Assembly: GCA_015065005.1 (NCBI GenBank)
Contig: SVRE01000006.1
Coordinates: forward strand, 1-57,930
Direction: 5' to 3'
Origin: Oscillospiraceae bacterium
GTDB taxonomy: Bacteria > Bacillota > Clostridia > Oscillospirales > CAG-272
DNA length: 57,930 nt
Part shown: one piece after another, positions 18,969 through 26,891 of the stretch
Position numbering within the stretch: the first letter of the stretch is position 1
Layout of the letters: each line of letters begins with the position of its first letter
Translations under genes and position numbers: made by a program
Notes under the pieces: model-generated
The model's database searches: none
Told to the model about the DNA's origin: nothing
The model's input: the letters and a program-made list of their open reading frames with translations, nothing else

Positions 18969-19134
18969 GAAATTTTTTGCATTAATCGGCGCGGCTTTGG
19001 TGCTTTGCTTGGCGCTTGTTGGCTGCGGCGAGGATGATAAAACACCGGAATCAAGCAGATATACGGCACCAAGCCTTGCAGGGGAAGGTAACTCCGGCAC
19101 ATTCGGCGTTGATTTTGGTGAGCTTTTTGGCTAG
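18961..19134 (+). CDS. Small lipoprotein (57 aa)
   Basis: A 57-residue predicted lipoprotein: a basic MSKK start, a hydrophobic core, a lipobox LVGC, then only about 35 polar residues (GEDDKTPESS, ending GELFG). The ATG at 18961 overlaps the end of the DUF1292 gene, with purine-rich GAGGAG and AGAGG just before it. Its stop codon is formed inside the edge of the dispersed repeat that begins about 19122, so the original C-terminus may have been changed by insertion of that repeat. The function is unknown. Confidence 0.65.
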   Translation: MSKKFFALIGAALVLCLALVGCGEDDKTPESSRYTAPSLAGEGNSGTFGVDFGELFG

Positions 19135-19368
19135 CCACAGTATACCCAATCGAACCCGTCTATCGCGCAAAATAGACGGTGCCTTCCAACAGATAAAGCC
19201 TTGAAATATTTTTATATGTCTGCGTTTTTCTCTATTGAAATCCCCTCGCCTATTATGTGCGAATAGATTGCTTCGCAAATTTAGAGCGAATAAATAGAGG
19301 CTTAGGCAAGACAAAAAAGCGCGGGCGATTAAAAAATCGGCAAGATTTTTTCGTTGCAGCATAAGGCT
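19122..19368 (+). repeat. Dispersed MITE-like repeat, copy A (one terminal repeat only)
   Basis: About 245 noncoding bases that recur, inverted, at 42314-42560. The copies differ by about seven base changes, all transitions, and one single-base indel. Copy A starts with GCTTTTTGGCTAGCC and the end sequence AGCCACAGTATACCC, then has a small hairpin (GTCTAT with ATAGAC). Similarity stops at ATAAGGCT (19361-19368), so the second terminal repeat seen in copy B is missing. This explains the gap before the radical SAM gene. No protein or known RNA is recognised in it. Confidence 0.8.
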
Positions 19369-19403
19369 AAGGGACAACATTTCGACAGTAGATAGGAGAA
19401 TAT

Positions 19404-21440
19404 ATGTTAGGAAAAAGCTTTTTGCCAATCAGCAGGCAAGAGTGTGAGGAGCGCGGTTGGGGAGAGGTTGACTTTGTTTATGTAAACGGGGATGCCTATG
19501 TGGACCATCCGTCCTTTGGCGCTGCCATAATTACAAGGTTGCTTGAAAATGCCGGCTTCAGGGTGGCTTTTTTGGCACAGCCCGATTATAAAAGCGCAGA
19601 GGATTTTAAGCGCTTTGGAAAGCCACGCCTTGGCTTTTTGGTAAGTGCGGGTAATATTGACTCAATGGTTGCACACTATACCGCATCAAAGAAAAGGCGC
19701 TCCTATGACTATTATTCCCCGGGAGGTAAAATGGGCTACCGCCCGGACAGAGCAGTTATAGTTTACTGCAACAGAATACGTGAGGCGTACGGTGATGTGC
19801 CGATTATAATAGGCGGCATTGAGGCGTCATTACGTAGGTTTGCCCATTATGATTATTGGGACAATAAAATAAGGCGCAGCGTTCTTGTTGACAGCCGCGC
19901 AGATATCCTTACCTACGGTATGGGTGAAAATATTATTTTAAAAATCGCAAAGCTCCTTGACAGGGGCGTGCCTGTAAAGAAAATCCGTGGGGAGAGGGGC
20001 ACTTGTTATCTTGCAAAGCGAGAGGATGAGGTTTCATTCCCTGTTGCCTGTGAGCTTGATTTCAATGAAATCAAGGAAAGCAAGCAGGAATATGCACGTG
20101 CCTTTGGCATACAGTATAAAAACCAGGATGCTATAAACGGACGGGCTATTGTTGAGTATTATGACAATAAAAAGCTGGTTCAAAACCCACCGGCTTACCC
20201 CCTTGAAAGGGAGGAGCTTGATAAGGTTTATAGCCTTCCATATGTAAGAACGTACCACCCTGTGTATGAAAAAGAGGGTGGGGTGCCCGCAATCAGCGAG
20301 GTAAGGTTTTCAATAACACATAATCGCGGTTGCTTTGGCGGCTGCAATTTCTGCGCCCTTGCATTTCATCAGGGTAGGCAAGTACGCTCACGCAGCATTG
20401 AAAGCGTTGTTAAGGAAGCAGAGCTTATAGCCTCGCTGCCGGACTTCAAGGGCTACATCCACGATGTTGGCGGTCCTACGGCAAACTTCAGGTATCCCGC
20501 TTGTAAAAAACAGCTTGAAAAGGGTGTTTGCTCTGAAAGAAAGTGCTTAGTGCCTAAGCCTTGCCCCAACTTAGAGGTGGACCATAGCGAATACATAGAG
20601 CTTTTGAACAGAATACAGGCAATCCCGGGAATTAAAAAGGTGTTTATCCGCTCGGGCATCCGCTTTGACTATATGATATACGATAAGTCCGATAAATTCT
20701 TCAGGAAGCTGGTAAAGGAGCACGTAAGCGGTCAGCTTAAAGTGGCGCCGGAGCATTGCTCATCAAACGTGCTAAAATATATGGGCAAGCCGGATGTTTC
20801 CGTTTACGATAAATTCCGTGAAAAGTACTTCAGGCTTTGTGAAGAATGTGGGCTCGAGCAATATTTGGTGCCTTACCTTATGTCATCCCATCCGGGCAGT
20901 GAGCTGAAGGATGCGGTAGAGCTTGCCCTTTATTTAAAGGACTTGGGCTTGAATCCCGAGCAGGTGCAGGACTTTTACCCGACCCCGGGTACAGCTTCAA
21001 CAGTTATGTACTACACAGGCATAAATCCCCTTGATATGAAAAAGGTTTATGCACCTGATGATTACAGGGAAAAGCTGATGCAAAGGGCGCTTTTGCAATA
21101 CAGAAGGCCCGAAAACAGAAACCTTGTAAGAGAGGCGCTTGTAAAGGCAGGGCGAGAGGATTTAATAGGCTTTGAGGGGCGTTGCCTTGTAAAGCCCGAT
21201 ATGCGTGTAGGCTCTGAATATTATAATAATAATGTAAAAAACGAGCAAAGGGGAAGGGTGTCAAAGGCCGCGCGGGGAGCAAAGGCTAACACCAAAAATT
21301 CGCCGCAAAAGACCAAAAACAGCAAAAAACAGGAAAATTCCAAGAAAAATTTTTCACAAAAAGCAGGAACAAAAAGCCAAAATAACGCACACAGGGTGGG
21401 CAAAAATGATAAAAAGCCTATTCAAAGAAGAAAAAAATAG
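19404..21440 (+). CDS. YgiQ-family radical SAM protein
   Basis: A 678-residue protein of the YgiQ/UPF0313 family. The N-terminal domain ([35 protein letters not shown]) is characteristic. The radical SAM cluster motif is C310-x3-C314-x2-C317 (GCFGGCNFC), which holds a 4Fe-4S cluster. The last 60 or so residues are a lysine- and asparagine-rich tail, probably disordered. The reaction catalysed by the family is not established. The start at 19404 follows TAGGAGA. It takes the position upstream of rpmH where dnaA often lies in Firmicutes. Confidence 0.88.
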   Translation: MLGKSFLPISRQECEERGWGEVDFVYVNGDAYVDHPSFGAAIITRLLENAGFRVAFLAQPDYKSAEDFKRFGKPRLGFLVSAGNIDSMVAHYTASKKRRSYDYYSPGGKMGYRPDRAVIVYCNRIREAYGDVPIIIGGIEASLRRFAHYDYWDNKIRRSVLVDSRADILTYGMGENIILKIAKLLDRGVPVKKIRGERGTCYLAKREDEVSFPVACELDFNEIKESKQEYARAFGIQYKNQDAINGRAIVEYYDNKKLVQNPPAYPLEREELDKVYSLPYVRTYHPVYEKEGGVPAISEVRFSITHNRGCFGGCNFCALAFHQGRQVRSRSIESVVKEAELIASLPDFKGYIHDVGGPTANFRYPACKKQLEKGVCSERKCLVPKPCPNLEVDHSEYIELLNRIQAIPGIKKVFIRSGIRFDYMIYDKSDKFFRKLVKEHVSGQLKVAPEHCSSNVLKYMGKPDVSVYDKFREKYFRLCEECGLEQYLVPYLMSSHPGSELKDAVELALYLKDLGLNPEQVQDFYPTPGTASTVMYYTGINPLDMKKVYAPDDYREKLMQRALLQYRRPENRNLVREALVKAGREDLIGFEGRCLVKPDMRVGSEYYNNNVKNEQRGRVSKAARGAKANTKNSPQKTKNSKKQENSKKNFSQKAGTKSQNNAHRVGKNDKKPIQRRKK

Positions 21441-21460
21441 GCGTTTGTATAAAAAAAGAC

Positions 21461-21490
21461 TTGACAAATCCTGTATGTTGCGTGTATAAT
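21461..21490 (+). promoter_or_regulatory. Promoter of rpmH
   Basis: TTGACA (21461-21466) and a perfect TATAAT (21485-21490) lie 18 bases apart, leaving a leader of about 80 bases before the rpmH start, which has AAGGAGG. A strong promoter is expected for this ribosomal protein gene. Confidence 0.85.
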
Positions 21491-21576
21491 ATTATACGTC
21501 TTAAAATCGAGATATAAATCAACTTTCAGATTGCGTATTTTATACGGCTTCCAATTTGAATCAAGGAGGTGCTATT

Positions 21577-21711
21577 ATGTTAAGAACTTACCAACCAAAG
21601 AAGCGTCAGAGAAAGAAGGAGCACGGCTTCAGAAAGAGAATGAGAACTGCTGACGGAAGAAAAGTTTTGAAGAGAAGACGCGCTAAAGGCAGAGCAAGAC
21701 TCACATACTAA
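21577..21711 (+). CDS. rpmH: 50S ribosomal protein L34
   Basis: A 44-residue, highly basic protein that is plainly L34: it starts [20 protein letters not shown] and has [16 protein letters not shown] near the end. AAGGAGG lies eight bases before the ATG. It opens the rpmH-rnpA-yidD-yidC-jag block. Confidence 0.98.
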   Translation: MLRTYQPKKRQRKKEHGFRKRMRTADGRKVLKRRRAKGRARLTY

Positions 21712-21739
21712 TTTTTGATTAGTCGCTAATTCTTTAGAC

Positions 21740-21775
21740 TCGGAGCTGACCAGAATGCGTTGGCTCCGATTTTTC
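21740..21775 (+). terminator. Hairpin terminator or attenuator after rpmH
   Basis: CGGAGC (21741-21746) pairs with GCTCCG (21763-21768), followed by ATTTTTC. It lies between rpmH and rnpA, so it probably terminates part of the transcripts and lowers expression of rnpA relative to L34. The remaining gap to rnpA also holds a small TGCAGG/CCTGCA hairpin at about 21849. Confidence 0.7.
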
Positions 21776-21882
21776 ATTAAGCAAGGCCCTTATGGCGGGG
21801 CGTCACAATGCAGGTGACAAAGCCACAGTAATCGTGATGTGAAAAAGTGCAGGGGTTAGCCTGCAATGGAAAGGAAGCGGTT

Positions 21883-22260
21883 ATGAAGCATATCGCAATT
21901 GGCGAAAACCATTTATACTCGAAGGCTTACGCAAAGGGGAACAAATTTGTGGGTAAGCACGTAATTGTTTATGTGCTTAAGGATTATAAGGCTAAAAAGC
22001 TGCAAAATGCTCACCCGGACAAAATTATGGTTAACAGGATAGGGCTTACCGTGTCTAAGAAAATAGGGCACGCTGTTGTACGCAACAGGGTTAAGCGCAT
22101 TTTGCGTGAGGGCTTAAGACAAGTTGAAAAGAAATACTGTATTGATAAGGGATATTTGGTTGTTTTAGTCGCACGTCCAATATGCGCGGGCGCAAAATCA
22201 ACAAATGTAGCTATTGATATAGAAAAAGCATTTAAAATGCTTAAACTCATCAAGTTATGA
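21883..22260 (+). CDS. rnpA: Ribonuclease P protein component
   Basis: A 125-residue basic protein with the RnpA signature [13 protein letters not shown] (the RNR motif that binds the catalytic RNA) and the [14 protein letters not shown] stretch before it. It helps RNase P RNA process tRNA 5' ends. The ATG at 21883 follows AAAGGAAG; an earlier ATG at 21847 adds 12 unconserved residues. The stop TGA overlaps the ATG of yidD. The RNase P RNA itself is not in the window. Confidence 0.93.
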   Translation: MKHIAIGENHLYSKAYAKGNKFVGKHVIVYVLKDYKAKKLQNAHPDKIMVNRIGLTVSKKIGHAVVRNRVKRILREGLRQVEKKYCIDKGYLVVLVARPICAGAKSTNVAIDIEKAFKMLKLIKL

Positions 22261-22535
22261 AAACAATACTAATAGTTTTTATAAAATTTTACCATGCGGC
22301 AATTTCACCGTTTTTACCAAAGGCTTGTAGGTTTACCCCTACCTGCTCACAGTATGCCATAGAGGCAATTAAAAAATTCGGTGCTATTCGCGGTACACTG
22401 CTATCTGCTTACAGGATATTGCGGTGTAATCCCTTTTGCCGTGGTGGTTATGACCCTGTCCCTGAAAGGTTTACCTTCAAAAGGCAGAGTTATGAAGAAA
22501 AAGAAGAGCAAACAGAGGAGCAAATAAATGATTGA
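22257..22535 (+). CDS. yidD: Membrane protein insertion efficiency factor YidD
   Basis: A 92-residue protein with the family's cysteine pattern ([12 protein letters not shown], then [14 protein letters not shown]) and an N-terminal amphipathic or hydrophobic segment. It assists YidC in membrane protein insertion. It overlaps rnpA by four bases at its start and yidC by eight at its end. The C-terminal tail is charged ([10 protein letters not shown]). Confidence 0.95.
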   Translation: MKTILIVFIKFYHAAISPFLPKACRFTPTCSQYAIEAIKKFGAIRGTLLSAYRILRCNPFCRGGYDPVPERFTFKRQSYEEKEEQTEEQIND

Positions 22536-23550
22536 TTTTTTAGCTAAATTACTTGGATACGTAATGTACGGCTGTTCATGGCTCGTTGGCAATAATTACG
22601 TTATCGCGCTATTATTATTTGCACTTGCAATGCAGATCTTGCTTTGCCCGTTCGGTATTAAGCAACAAAAGAATATGGTTAAGCAAGCGTATTTAAGACC
22701 AAAGGAAATGGCAATAAGAAGGAAATATGCGGGCAGAAATGACAGGGCTACAATGCAAAAGCTCCAAAATGAGATTATGCAGCTCCAGCAGGAGGCGGGA
22801 TATAGCCCACTTGCAGGCTGCTTGCCAATGCTTTTCCAGCTTATTCTTATTTTCCCAATTTATCAGGTTGCTATAAGACCTCTTGAGTTCATTGTTGGCT
22901 TGAGTAAGGAGTCTTATGAAAAGATATTGGGCGAGATCAACGTGATTCTCAGTAGCAATGGAGCAAGCGAAATCGGCGCTAAGTCCGGCTCGGCACAGGT
23001 TCAGGTTGCAAGCTGGCTTAATAACGAGGCTAATAGGGGGCTTCTTTCCGATGAAATGCAAGCCGCTGTAAATGAGCTTGACTTTATCCCTGATGTATCA
23101 CTGTTTGGTCAGGACCTGGGTGTTACCCCATTTGACTCATTTGGCACAGGCTATTGGTGGCTCATATTTATTCCGATTTTGAACTTGGGTCTTATGTATT
23201 TGTCCCAGTTCTTGTCGAAGAAGCTACAGTATCAAAGCACAATTCAAGAGCAGGCAAACAACCAGATGAACTCTATGAAGATAATGATGCTTGTAATGCC
23301 GCTTATGACAATGTTCATTACATTCAGCTTTGCTTCTGCAATCGGTATTTACTGGATATTCAGAACATTGCTTTCAATGCTTCAGCAGTTCATTCTTTAC
23401 AAGGCAATGCCATATCCTAAGTTTACAGAAGAGGACTACAGGAATGCCGAAAAGGAAATGAAGGGCAAAAAGGTGTCACAGGCACCTGCAAACTATGTGG
23501 CAGGGGATAAGCCAATTCGTTCCTTGCACCACATTGATGATGACGAATAA
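22528..23550 (+). CDS. yidC: Membrane protein insertase YidC/SpoIIIJ/OxaI
   Basis: A 340-residue member of the Oxa1 family. It has an N-terminal hydrophobic segment, a conserved helix with [17 protein letters not shown], the [19 protein letters not shown] membrane segment, and further segments near 205-225 and 260-295. A variable extracytoplasmic loop of about 70 residues lies between. It inserts proteins into the cytoplasmic membrane with or without SecYEG. No lipobox is obvious, unlike many Bacillus paralogues. It is followed by jag after 21 bases. Confidence 0.95.
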   Translation: MIDFLAKLLGYVMYGCSWLVGNNYVIALLLFALAMQILLCPFGIKQQKNMVKQAYLRPKEMAIRRKYAGRNDRATMQKLQNEIMQLQQEAGYSPLAGCLPMLFQLILIFPIYQVAIRPLEFIVGLSKESYEKILGEINVILSSNGASEIGAKSGSAQVQVASWLNNEANRGLLSDEMQAAVNELDFIPDVSLFGQDLGVTPFDSFGTGYWWLIFIPILNLGLMYLSQFLSKKLQYQSTIQEQANNQMNSMKIMMLVMPLMTMFITFSFASAIGIYWIFRTLLSMLQQFILYKAMPYPKFTEEDYRNAEKEMKGKKVSQAPANYVAGDKPIRSLHHIDDDE

Positions 23551-23571
23551 TTTACACAAAGGAATTTTAAA

Positions 23572-24594
23572 ATGAAAACCGAATTTAGAGTAACCGCTAA
23601 AACAGTTAGCGAGGCATATACTAAGGCAATAGAGCTTTACTCCTCCCTTGGTGAAATCTCATACGAGATTATTGAAGAGGGGAAGAAGGGCTTCCTCGGT
23701 GTTTTCGGCAGAGTTGATGCTGTTATTAAGGTAACAGTTGATGACGGAAGAGAGGAAAAAAAGCCTAAAAACCAGACACAGGGTGCACCAAAAGCAGAAA
23801 ATGCACCTAAGGCACAGTCAAAGGGCAATGACCAGCCAAGGCAAGAAAAGCCAAAGCAGGAAAAGCCAAAGGCTCAGCAAAGCAGCCAGCCAAAGCCGCA
23901 GCAGAATAATCAGCCAAAGCCGCAGCAGAATAATCAGCCAAAGCCACAGCAGAATAATCAGCCAAAGCCACAGCAGGCCGGTCAACCAAAGCCGCAGCCA
24001 AAGCCACAACCGCAGCCAAAGGTTGAGGTTAATGAAAACAAGGCTGAGGAAAAAGAGACTTTGAAGGATGAAAATATCAACGTAACCGTTGAAGAAAAGA
24101 CACTTGCAATCAACTTCTTAAAGACCTTTATCAAGGATATTGGAATTAACTGTGAGGTTAAGGGAGATATGACCCTTAATGAAAACGGCTTTGTTTCAAG
24201 ACTTATTACAATTGAGGGTGAGGATGCTCCTTCCTTGATTGGACACAGGGGTGATATGCTTGATGCACTTCAGTATCTTGCAAACCTTTGCCTTGCAAGA
24301 AAGAGCGAGGGCGAGCACAAGGAATACGTTAAGGTTGTTCTCGACATTGAAAACTACAGAGAAAAGAGAGAGCAGTCATTAAGAGCTTTGGCGAGAAGAA
24401 TGGCTGAAAAGGCGCTCAAGTATCAAAGGAACGTTCTCTTAGAGCCAATGAACCCATATGAAAGAATGATTATTCACTCTGAAATTCAGGGTATTGAGGG
24501 TGTTTCCACACACTCCGTTGGTTATGACGATAACAGAAAAATCGTTATCACCTGTGAAAACAAGAGAAGAAAGCCATACAACAAGAATAACTAA
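23572..24594 (+). CDS. jag: RNA-binding protein Jag/SpoIIIJ-associated (KhpB type)
   Basis: A 340-residue protein. The N-terminal Jag_N domain (about 1-50, ending GKKGFLGVFGRVDAVIKV) is followed by a disordered linker of about 90 residues rich in Q, P, K and N. A KH domain (about 165-245, IGHRGDMLDALQYL) and an R3H domain (about 250-315, with the R-x3-H motif RMIIH) follow. It binds RNA, probably with a partner KH protein, and influences cell division or elongation in Gram-positive bacteria. The linker carries an eight-residue tandem repeat (see 23887). It follows AAAGGA and ends before a strong terminator. Confidence 0.95.
   Translation: MKTEFRVTAKTVSEAYTKAIELYSSLGEISYEIIEEGKKGFLGVFGRVDAVIKVTVDDGREEKKPKNQTQGAPKAENAPKAQSKGNDQPRQEKPKQEKPKAQQSSQPKPQQNNQPKPQQNNQPKPQQNNQPKPQQAGQPKPQPKPQPQPKVEVNENKAEEKETLKDENINVTVEEKTLAINFLKTFIKDIGINCEVKGDMTLNENGFVSRLITIEGEDAPSLIGHRGDMLDALQYLANLCLARKSEGEHKEYVKVVLDIENYREKREQSLRALARRMAEKALKYQRNVLLEPMNPYERMIIHSEIQGIEGVSTHSVGYDDNRKIVITCENKRRKPYNKNN
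23887..23982 (+). repeat. Four 24-base in-frame tandem repeats in jag
   Basis: The unit CAGCCAAAGCCRCAGCAG plus AATAAT (encoding QPKPQQNN) occurs three times, followed by a diverged fourth unit ending GCCGGT. Further looser copies follow to about 24015. The units keep frame, so copy-number changes would only alter linker length. Confidence 0.95.
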
Positions 24595-24597
24595 AAC

Positions 24598-24633
24598 AAA
24601 AAGGCTATTGCGAGCAAACGCAATAGCCTTTTA
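24598..24633. terminator. Bidirectional terminator after jag
   Basis: AAGGCTATTGCG (24601-24612) pairs with CGCAATAGCCTT (24619-24630) over a six-base loop, with A and T tracts on either side. It serves jag and the convergent thioredoxin gene. Confidence 0.92.
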
Positions 24634-24661
24634 AATTACAGTAATTTGGATTTTGTTATCA

Positions 24662-25261
24662 TCAATCTCGATTTTTTGTGTTTTCACTTTGAGAGGTGGA
24701 TTCCTGCTGATTTTCCTCTTCCTCCTGCGCTTTCTTTTCATCAAGCTCAGCTTGGGCTGCCTTCAAATTTTCAATTCCCTCCTCTAAATCCAGCTTTGAG
24801 ATCGCCTTGGTATAGGACAAAACTATTGCACCGTCTGTGGTAATAAAATATGTCCTTGGAATAGAGGTTACGTTATAGTAATAGCTGCCTTCATTATATG
24901 AATCGTGGTAAATGGGAAAGGTGTATTCGTTTTCGCTTACAAGCTTGGTTGCATCTGAAAAAGATGAGTCAACACTCAGCATAACAAAATTAACATCCTC
25001 GCCGTATTTAATGTACGCACCCTCAAAGGAAGGCATTTCTGATTTACAGGGCGGGCACCAGCTTGCCCAGAAGTTTAAAACAACAGGCTTGTCCATTAAA
25101 TTGCTTAAACGGACAGTGCTTTTGTTCACATCCTGCATTTTGAAATCGTAAGCGGAAGGGGTATCGCTTTCCTGGTCAGGGATAAACGGCTCGTTATCTT
25201 CTTGGCTGCAGCTGAGCAAAAGAAGGGAAAGAGCCAAAATCAATAAAAGAAATTTTTTCAT
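24662..25261 (-). CDS. TlpA-like thioredoxin-fold lipoprotein
   Basis: A 199-residue lipoprotein. The signal has lipobox LLSC (C18), then an acidic spacer and an AhpC/TSA-type TlpA domain with active site WCPPC (C69, C72), followed by the SIPRTYFI cis-proline loop (VTSIPRT). The C-terminal 40 residues are glutamate- and glutamine-rich. It would act outside the membrane as a thiol-disulfide reductase. The ATG at 25261 overlaps the stop of the HAD gene by four bases, so the two are coupled. Its domain is very similar to the one inside the protein at 26892. I see no CcdA-type electron donor in the window. Confidence 0.88.
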   Translation of the reverse strand: MKKFLLLILALSLLLLSCSQEDNEPFIPDQESDTPSAYDFKMQDVNKSTVRLSNLMDKPVVLNFWASWCPPCKSEMPSFEGAYIKYGEDVNFVMLSVDSSFSDATKLVSENEYTFPIYHDSYNEGSYYYNVTSIPRTYFITTDGAIVLSYTKAISKLDLEEGIENLKAAQAELDEKKAQEEEENQQESTSQSENTKNRD

Positions 25262-25908
25262 TGTATATCCAACCTGTATTTACTGTTTTTATCTAAGTAT
25301 ATGTGGCAAAGCGCCTTTACCTGGTCCTGTGTAGCAAACACGTTTTTGTCATATACTCCAACAACCTTAAACCCGTTTGTGAAAGCGGTTTTCATAGCAT
25401 AAATCGCATCCTCGAAAACGTAGGTTGTTTCCTTATCTGTACCAAGATAATCAAGGGCAATCTCATAAATTAACGGCTCTCTTTTGCCAACGCCAACTTC
25501 ACCTGATGTGAAAATGCGTGAAAAATATTTTTCAATATTAAGCTTTTTAAGTATTTTTTCTACCTCGCACCTGTCTGTTGCGGTAGCCAAGCACATCTTA
25601 ACACCATTTTGATATAACTTTTCCAAAAGGTCCAGGGCGCCGTCCTTTAAGCGAACGTCATTTTCATACCTTTTTGCCATAAGTGCATAAATGCCTGTCT
25701 TCGCATCATCATAGGATGCGCTCAAGCCATACCTGTTCTGACAATCCTCATACCAAGCCTTCATCCCGTCCTCTAAAAAGCGTTTATTGGTGTTATCGGT
25801 GGGGGTGATGCCCTGCTCGTTCAAATATTCTTCGGCAACTAAAGCCCAATAGTCCATTGAGTTTAAGAGTGTGCCATCCATATCAAAAATTGCGCCTGTG
25901 ATTTTCAT
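25258..25908 (-). CDS. HAD-family phosphatase (beta-phosphoglucomutase-like)
   Basis: A 216-residue HAD hydrolase, subfamily IA. Motif I is FDMDGTLLNS (D9 nucleophile, D11), followed by an alpha-helical cap, motif II LATATDR, a lysine in GKREPLIYE and motif III YVFEDAIYAMK. The cap resembles beta-phosphoglucomutase and related phosphosugar phosphatases. The substrate cannot be fixed. It is the first gene of a two-gene unit with the TlpA lipoprotein and has its own promoter at 25935-25963. Confidence 0.85.
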   Translation of the reverse strand: MKITGAIFDMDGTLLNSMDYWALVAEEYLNEQGITPTDNTNKRFLEDGMKAWYEDCQNRYGLSASYDDAKTGIYALMAKRYENDVRLKDGALDLLEKLYQNGVKMCLATATDRCEVEKILKKLNIEKYFSRIFTSGEVGVGKREPLIYEIALDYLGTDKETTYVFEDAIYAMKTAFTNGFKVVGVYDKNVFATQDQVKALCHIYLDKNSKYRLDIQ

Positions 25909-25934
25909 GATTGCTCCTTGGGTCTTTTTTATAT

Positions 25935-25994
25935 ATTTTACACGTTTTATTTTAAAAAGTCAATGTTGAATTATAAAGTAATATATGTTAAAAT
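25935..25994. promoter_or_regulatory. Back-to-back divergent promoters
   Basis: On the minus strand, TTGACT (25963-25958) and TAAAAT (25940-25935), 17 bases apart, serve the HAD gene. On the plus strand, TTGAAT (25966-25971) and TAAAAT (25989-25994), also 17 bases apart, serve the isomerase gene. The two -35 boxes are only two bases apart, so the promoters compete for the same polymerase face or share a regulator. Confidence 0.75.
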
Positions 25995-26023
25995 AAAGAA
26001 AAAAGCTTTTACGAGGTGAATTT

Positions 26024-26890
26024 ATGAAAATATCTACTGAAATATATTCCTGTGCACAGCACGTAGGTGAGGAAAGGGCGGTTGAGCTGATTGCAAAGGC
26101 AGGCTTTGACGCTTGGGACTTTTCTATGTTCGATATGTGCCGTATTGATTGGAGCAATTGGAAGGTTATTGAAAGCAACCACCCATTGAAGCAAGCTGAC
26201 TACTTGAAATTTGCAAGGCGCTTAAAGCAAATTGGGCTTGATAACGGAATTATATGCAACCAGTCCCACGCACCGTTCCCGACTAATGTGCCCGAAATCA
26301 GAGAGACGTACTTAAAGCGCGCTATTGAGTGTACAGCTGAGGCAGGGGGAGAAATTTGCATAATTCACCCGGATAATAATGCCAGCGCCGAGAAAAATGC
26401 GGAGTTTTATAATGAACTATTACCCTTTGCCAAGGAGCACGGAGTAAAAATAGCAACTGAAAATATGTGGAATTGGAAAGAAGGGGCGCCAACAGCCTGT
26501 TCTGCGGCTTGCTCCCACCACACGGATTTTTGCAAGCACATTGATATTGTAAATGATAGCTATTTGGTTGCGTGCCTTGATATAGGCCATGCAGAAATGG
26601 CAGGGCTTGACACCTCTGCCCCCATAATGATAAGAGAGCTTAACCATAGGTTAAAGGCGCTCCATATTCACGATAATGATAAGCATGGTGATTCACATCA
26701 GATACCGTTTTCAATGAATATAGATTGGCAACCAATTGCCAAGGCATTAAAGGAAATTGACTACCAAGGCTATCTGACCTTAGAGGCTGACAGGTATTTA
26801 TCAAAATTTGATAAGGATGGCGTGTTTGAGGGTGTGCGCGACCTTGCAAGGAGCGCAAGACGCTTTGAACAGCTTATAAAGGAAGCTTAA
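26024..26890 (+). CDS. Sugar phosphate isomerase/epimerase (xylose isomerase-like TIM barrel)
   Basis: A 288-residue protein of the AP endonuclease 2 / xylose isomerase-like barrel superfamily. The pattern includes VELIAKAGFDAWDFS early on, the metal-site IIHPDN, ATENMW (Glu), LDIGHAEMAG (His), LHIHDND and LTLEAD (Glu) near the end. Such proteins isomerise or epimerise sugars or inositols, or clip phosphodiesters; the substrate is unknown here. It starts behind GAGGTG. The large esterase fusion begins one base after its stop, suggesting a shared role in handling a carbohydrate. Confidence 0.85.
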   Translation: MKISTEIYSCAQHVGEERAVELIAKAGFDAWDFSMFDMCRIDWSNWKVIESNHPLKQADYLKFARRLKQIGLDNGIICNQSHAPFPTNVPEIRETYLKRAIECTAEAGGEICIIHPDNNASAEKNAEFYNELLPFAKEHGVKIATENMWNWKEGAPTACSAACSHHTDFCKHIDIVNDSYLVACLDIGHAEMAGLDTSAPIMIRELNHRLKALHIHDNDKHGDSHQIPFSMNIDWQPIAKALKEIDYQGYLTLEADRYLSKFDKDGVFEGVRDLARSARRFEQLIKEA

Positions 26891-26891
26891 T

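Noticed and set aside
21440-21580. An origin of replication before rpmH
   Set aside because: Only a promoter is visible. There are no DnaA-box clusters, no A/T-rich unwinding region beyond the normal leader, and no dnaA gene.
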